9,547 nucleotides of DNA from Deltaproteobacteria bacterium UBA5756 (GTDB lineage: Bacteria; Desulfobacterota; Syntrophorhabdia; Syntrophorhabdales; Syntrophorhabdaceae), in assembly GCA_002418985.1 (NCBI GenBank), contig DIFE01000042.1:14480-24026 (forward strand), read 5' to 3'. Below the pieces are notes generated by a model. It made no database searches and was not told the origin of the DNA. It was given only the letters and a program-made list of their open reading frames with translations. The position numbers and the translations under genes are program-made. The number at the start of each line of letters is the position of its first letter. Position 1 is the stretch's first letter. This document shows positions 6,412 to 9,547 of this stretch, one piece after another.

Positions 6412-8598
6412 TCATTCTTTAAAGAGTCTCAGCCTCAGCGAGTTGCTCACAACCGATATGGAACTCACCACCATCGCTGCCGCCCCGAAGACCGGCTCCA
6501 GCCTGATACCGAAAAAAGGATAGAGCGCCCCGAAGGCGATGGGAATTCCGAGTATGTTGTAAATAAAGGCCCAGAAGAGGTTTTGCCTGATGATCCTCAG
6601 TGTTTTTTTGGAGAGCTTGATGAGGCTGACCAGGCGTGACAGCTGGCCTTTCATGAGTACTACGTCCGCCGATTCGATGGCGATGTCCGTGCCTTTCCCC
6701 ATGGCGACTCCTATGTCGGCGGCGGCAAGGGACGGGGCGTCGTTGATGCCGTCCCCGACCATGATGGTTACCCCGTTCTTCCTGAAATCTTCGACTATGG
6801 CCGCCTTCCTGTCGGGAAGGACGCGGTAGAAATAGCGATCGATGCCGATCCGGCTGCTTATCGTCTTTGCCCCGTTCTGGCTGTCGCCTGTGATCATTAC
6901 AGGTTCGACACCCATCTCCCGGAGCTGTCTGATCACGCTTGCCGATTCTTCCCTCAACCTGTCGCTGAAGGTGAGAATCGCCATGAGCCCCGAATCGCTC
7001 CACAGAAGGACGGGTGAAGCGGCGGACTGCTCCTTTTCCTCGTAAATATGAGCTGTTGCATCATCCAGTTTGCGGCCTTCCTCTTCATAGAAGGTCCTGT
7101 TTCCCATCCGGTAGGAGACCGCGTCAACGGAGCCCGTGATCCCCCTGCCTACAATGGCCTCGAAATCCCCGACCTCGGCCGGGGAGATGTCCGATTCCTG
7201 CGCTCTTTTCCTCAGTGCTTCCGAGAAGGGGTGTTCCGACTGTTTCTCGAGATTGTAGGCGATACGGAGGATCTCTTTTTCGTCGCGGCTGTTGAGGGGG
7301 ATGATATCGGCAAGGACAACAACTCCTTCCGTGAGGGTTCCGGTCTTGTCAAAGAGGACGTTCTTCGTCTTGTTTGTCAGTTCCAGAGCTTCGGCGCTCT
7401 TTATGAGGATACCCTTTTTCGCCCCGACGCCCGTGGCGACCATGATGGCCGTGGGGGTGGCAAGACCCAGGGCACAGGGGCAGGCGATAATGAGGACGCT
7501 CACGAAGGAGAGAATCGCATTGGTGACCTTCGGCTCGGGACCGAAGAAGAACCACACGAGAAAGGCGCAAATGCCTATGAGGATCACAATGGGAACGAAG
7601 ACACCGGCAACCCTGTCTGCAAGGCGCTGTACCGGGGCCTTTGTGAACTGTGCCTCCTCGACGAGACGTATGACTTTGGCAAGGACCGTGTCGGAACCTA
7701 TCCTTGTCGTCGTGACCGTGATGGAGCCCCGGCCGTTGATCGTTCCGCCTATGACTTCATCGCCGGAATTCTTATGCACGGGCATGCTTTCGCCGGTGAT
7801 CATCGATTCGTCGACATAGCTGCCTCCCTCTGCAACAACACCGTCGATGGGGACCCTTTCTCCGGGTCTTACGAGAACCGTATTACCGACCTCGAGGGAA
7901 TCGGTGGGTACCCTGGTTTCAACCCCGTCCTTCAGGAGCACGCATTCCTTGGGCGCCAGTTCGTAGAGCAGCTTTATAGCAGTATAGGTCCGCGTCTTGG
8001 CCTTGGATTCAAAGTACCTTCCCAGGAGGATAAGAGAGATGATCATCGCACTGGAATCGAAATAGGTCATTGTCGACACGCCGGCGGCACTTATGACGTG
8101 AGGAAAGAAGGTGACGAAGGCACTGTAAAAGAAAGCCGCCGAGGTTCCTACGGAGATCAGTGTATTCATGTCGGCGGTGAAGTGTTTCAGGTTGGAAAGC
8201 GCCGACCGGTGGAACCGAAGCCCGAAATAGAACTGGACGGGCAGGGTCAGAAGAAGAAGGACGAAGTTGTTGTAGGGCAGGACCATCCACATGGAGAAGA
8301 CCATGATGACCACGCTCAAGGCAACGGCCCAGGTGAAGTCCTTCCTCAGTTCCGCCTCTTCTTTCCGTGCCCTTACAGTAACGTCCGCCTCGATGTCGAC
8401 GTCGTATCCAATATCACGGATGAGGGATATGACCTGCTTGAGCTCGATATCCGTCTTCGGGAGGATGACTGCCTTCTTGAGAGGAAAATTCACCCGGGCC
8501 TCCCGGATGTCCTCCATCTTGTTCAGCTCCTTTTCTATCCGTGCCGCGCATGCCGCGCAATTCATGCCCGTTATGGGAAGCTCGATCTTTTCCGGCAT
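6412..8598 (-). CDS. copA: Cu(I)-exporting P1B-type ATPase CopA
   Basis: This inner-membrane pump exports cytoplasmic Cu(I) at the cost of ATP. It has 728 residues. One N-terminal heavy-metal-associated domain (about 5-70) carries G-M-N-C-A-A-C with Cys-14 and Cys-17. The actuator loop has T-G-E at 268-270. The membrane metal site C-P-C is at 373-375, phosphorylated Asp-417 is in D-K-T-G-T, the nucleotide-domain H-P is at 456-457, and G-D-G-I-N-D is at 615-620. The Cu(I) subgroup is indicated by Y-N (680-681) and M-x-x-S-S (709-713) in the last two membrane helices. All catalytic motifs are intact. AAGGAGG four bases before the ATG fixes the start. It is divergent from the DedA gene. No copper chaperone or CsoR/CueR regulator gene is present in the window. 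Ag(I) transport is also plausible. Confidence 0.96.
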   Translation of the reverse strand: MPEKIELPITGMNCAACAARIEKELNKMEDIREARVNFPLKKAVILPKTDIELKQVISLIRDIGYDVDIEADVTVRARKEEAELRKDFTWAVALSVVIMVFSMWMVLPYNNFVLLLLTLPVQFYFGLRFHRSALSNLKHFTADMNTLISVGTSAAFFYSAFVTFFPHVISAAGVSTMTYFDSSAMIISLILLGRYFESKAKTRTYTAIKLLYELAPKECVLLKDGVETRVPTDSLEVGNTVLVRPGERVPIDGVVAEGGSYVDESMITGESMPVHKNSGDEVIGGTINGRGSITVTTTRIGSDTVLAKVIRLVEEAQFTKAPVQRLADRVAGVFVPIVILIGICAFLVWFFFGPEPKVTNAILSFVSVLIIACPCALGLATPTAIMVATGVGAKKGILIKSAEALELTNKTKNVLFDKTGTLTEGVVVLADIIPLNSRDEKEILRIAYNLEKQSEHPFSEALRKRAQESDISPAEVGDFEAIVGRGITGSVDAVSYRMGNRTFYEEEGRKLDDATAHIYEEKEQSAASPVLLWSDSGLMAILTFSDRLREESASVIRQLREMGVEPVMITGDSQNGAKTISSRIGIDRYFYRVLPDRKAAIVEDFRKNGVTIMVGDGINDAPSLAAADIGVAMGKGTDIAIESADVVLMKGQLSRLVSLIKLSKKTLRIIRQNLFWAFIYNILGIPIAFGALYPFFGIRLEPVFGAAAMVVSSISVVSNSLRLRLFKE

Positions 8599-8639
8599 TT
8601 ATCCTCCTTACGCCGCTGACAAACCAAAAATCTTTTAGT

Positions 8640-8669
8640 AGTATAAGGCAGGGACCGGGAATATCACAA
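8640..8669 (-). promoter_or_regulatory. promoter candidate for copA
   Basis: On the minus strand TTGTGA (8669-8664) and TATACT (8645-8640) are 18 bases apart. The -10 box matches the consensus at five of six positions. Transcription would begin near 8633, giving a leader of about 35 bases with the AAGGAGG site at 8609-8603. I see no clear CsoR or CueR operator in the spacer. Confidence 0.45.
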
Positions 8670-8676
8670 GTTCAAG

Positions 8677-8693
8677 GCCTGTGCCTGCCTGTG
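8677..8693. repeat. short direct repeat GCCTGTG x2 at 10-bp period
   Basis: GCCTGTG occurs at 8677-8683 and again at 8687-8693, one DNA helical turn apart, just upstream of the -35 region of the copA promoter candidate and ahead of the dedA operator. Direct repeats at this period are typical of response-regulator sites, but seven-base repeats can arise by chance. Confidence 0.3.
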
Positions 8694-8698
8694 ACGTG

Positions 8699-8728
8699 TT
8701 GACTCTTGACAGTCAAAGGGTGTACTAT
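8699..8728 (+). promoter_or_regulatory. MerR-like promoter/operator candidate for the DedA gene
   Basis: TTGACT (8699-8704) and TACTAT (8723-8728) form -35 and -10 boxes with an 18-base spacer. The spacer region holds a perfect 11-base inverted repeat TTGAC-A-GTCAA (8706-8716), whose outer bases extend the symmetry imperfectly. A -35 box running directly into a dyad inside a long spacer is the layout of MerR-family activated promoters such as zntA. Those usually have 19-20 bases, one or two more than here. The second TTGACA (8706-8711) would be only 14 bases from TATACA, too close for a normal promoter. The promoter points towards dedA, not copA. Confidence 0.45.
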
Positions 8729-8778
8729 ACAGGGAATTTTTAAGTGGAATACAGCAGTGAGCGGGGGTGCTCGGCATA

Positions 8779-9459
8779 ATGGAACTCATCAAGACCTTTA
8801 TGGACCTCATAGTCCTTGTTTTCGATTTCGTCATTCATATCGACGTCCACCTGAGCGAGATCATCAGGAATTACGGTCTGTGGACCTACCTGATCCTCTT
8901 CCTTATTATCTTCTGTGAAACAGGCCTGGTGGTCACGCCCATACTCCCCGGCGACTCCCTTCTCTTCGCCGCCGGAACCTTCGCCGCCCGGGGCGACTTC
9001 AACGTCCTGTGGCTCTTTCTGCTTCTTTCCGTTGCGGCTGTCCTGGGAGATACCGTGAACTACTGGATCGGCAATTATGTCGGCCCCAAAGTCTTTCATG
9101 GTGAAAAGGTCCGTTTTCTCAACAGGGAATACCTTGACAGGACACACCAGTTTTATGAGCGCTACGGCGGCAAGACCATCATCATCGCCCGCTTTGTCCC
9201 CATTATCAGGACCTTTGCCCCCTTTGTCGCCGGGATCGGCAGCATGACCTACGGAAAATTTCTCAGTTACAACGTGATAGGCGGCGTCCTGTGGATAGGC
9301 GCCTTTGCATACGCGGGTTACTTCTTCGGCAACATCCCCATGGTAAAGCGAAACTTCACCCTTGTCATCTTCGTCATCATCATCCTTTCAGTAATGCCCG
9401 GCGTCATCGAGTTCATCAAGCACAAGATGAGAAAAACGCCGAACGTCGAAACGGAATAA
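8779..9459 (+). CDS. dedA: DedA-family integral membrane protein
   Basis: DedA-family (SNARE-associated, VTT-fold) proteins sit in the inner membrane. Members have been linked to undecaprenyl-phosphate flipping, proton-motive-force maintenance and antimicrobial resistance. From ATG 8779 the protein has 226 residues. Features are I-D-V-H-L (21-25), acidic Glu-47 in F-C-E-T-G and Asp-59 in L-P-G-D-S, and two arginines (138 and 144) in A-R-F-V-P-I-I-R-T. The Glu-to-Asp spacing (12) and Arg pair spacing (6) match those required in E. coli YqjA. Hydrophobic segments lie near 5-19, 34-56, 75-98, 133-152, 161-184 and 191-211, and the tail is basic. A GTG start at 8767 would add four residues; ATG 8779, with GGGGGTG nine bases upstream, is preferred. 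The gene is divergent from copA and preceded by a MerR-like promoter. The precise lipid substrate cannot be read from sequence. Confidence 0.92.
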   Translation: MELIKTFMDLIVLVFDFVIHIDVHLSEIIRNYGLWTYLILFLIIFCETGLVVTPILPGDSLLFAAGTFAARGDFNVLWLFLLLSVAAVLGDTVNYWIGNYVGPKVFHGEKVRFLNREYLDRTHQFYERYGGKTIIIARFVPIIRTFAPFVAGIGSMTYGKFLSYNVIGGVLWIGAFAYAGYFFGNIPMVKRNFTLVIFVIIILSVMPGVIEFIKHKMRKTPNVETE

Positions 9460-9477
9460 AAGACTGTCTCACGTTTA

Positions 9478-9502
9478 TCCCGTAACAGAAGACGGGACCC
9501 GT
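9478..9502 (+). terminator. weak terminator candidate after dedA
   Basis: TCCCGT (9478-9483) pairs with ACGGGA (9492-9497) around an eight-base loop, 18 bases after the dedA stop. A short T4 run follows four bases after the stem. A third block CCCGT (9498-9502) could compete for the same ACGGG. The T-run is short and offset, so termination is only a possibility. The sequence overlaps the region shared with the edge repeat. Confidence 0.35.
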
Positions 9503-9519
9503 TTTGTCGCTAGCGCTCC

Positions 9520-9547
9520 TCACTGGAGGCAATGAAGAGAGGATGGG
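9520..9547 (-). repeat. right copy of diverged inverted repeat (edge repeat)
   Basis: This is the reverse-complement match to 102-129 (24 of 28), truncated by the window end. Next to it, CGCTAGCG (9508-9515) is a perfect palindrome, and the sequence GAGGAGCGCTAGCGAC on the minus strand resembles the widespread GAGGAGCG-N-AGCGAC intergenic repeats seen in many bacterial genomes. No gene is visible in 9460-9547. Confidence 0.45.

Noticed and set aside
7048..8619. Long plus-strand open frame (523 codons) opposite copA
   Set aside because: It is an antisense shadow of copA, low in complexity and rich in D/G/R, with no recognisable domain. copA has every catalytic motif intact.
8706..8731. Standard sigma-70 promoter TTGACA...TATACA before dedA
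   Set aside because: The boxes are good, but the spacer is only 14 bases. The TTGACT/TACTAT pair with the dyad inside explains the sequence better.

Overview
The window reads as chromosomal DNA of a Gram-negative, probably anaerobic bacterium with mid-range to moderately high GC. Three things suggest this: a lipoprotein signal, apparent selenocysteine use, and housekeeping genes resembling those of Desulfobacterota or Nitrospirota-type lineages. The lineage is a guess, because there is no rRNA or other marker. I see no phage, transposon, CRISPR or tRNA gene.

Layout. Positions 1-297 hold no gene I can defend; they contain GC-rich hairpins and one half of a diverged inverted repeat whose other half lies at the right edge. 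On the + strand, 298-1068 encodes a peptide methionine sulfoxide reductase (MsrA) lipoprotein. Its catalytic residue is encoded by an in-frame TGA, followed at the expected distance by a SECIS-like hairpin. At 1293-3809 (+) lies an alpha-glucan (glycogen) phosphorylase of the short, DUF3417-containing type. A 26-bp element repeated almost exactly (24/26) sits just upstream of msrA and upstream of the phosphorylase leader.

A bulged hairpin at 3808-3829 lies between the facing stop codons of the phosphorylase and a minus-strand set: copper ATPase copA (8598-6412), tRNA t6A methyltransferase trmO (6305-5823) and potassium transporter kup (5685-3829). These three share a strand but are separated by about 106 and 137 bp, so they need not be one operon. 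Divergent from copA, at 8779-9459 (+), is a DedA-family membrane protein. The 180-bp copA/dedA intergenic region carries a minus-strand promoter candidate and, towards dedA, an inverted repeat between -35 and -10 boxes that resembles MerR-type metal-responsive promoters.

Functionally these are mostly independent maintenance and stress genes: methionine repair in the envelope, glucan breakdown, potassium uptake, tRNA modification, copper export and undecaprenyl-phosphate or membrane homeostasis. The outstanding item is the apparent selenocysteine MsrA lipoprotein. Conventional gene calling would split it into a 64-residue stub plus a headless C-terminal fragment. The shared upstream element linking it to the phosphorylase and the MerR-like operator are the next most interesting points.
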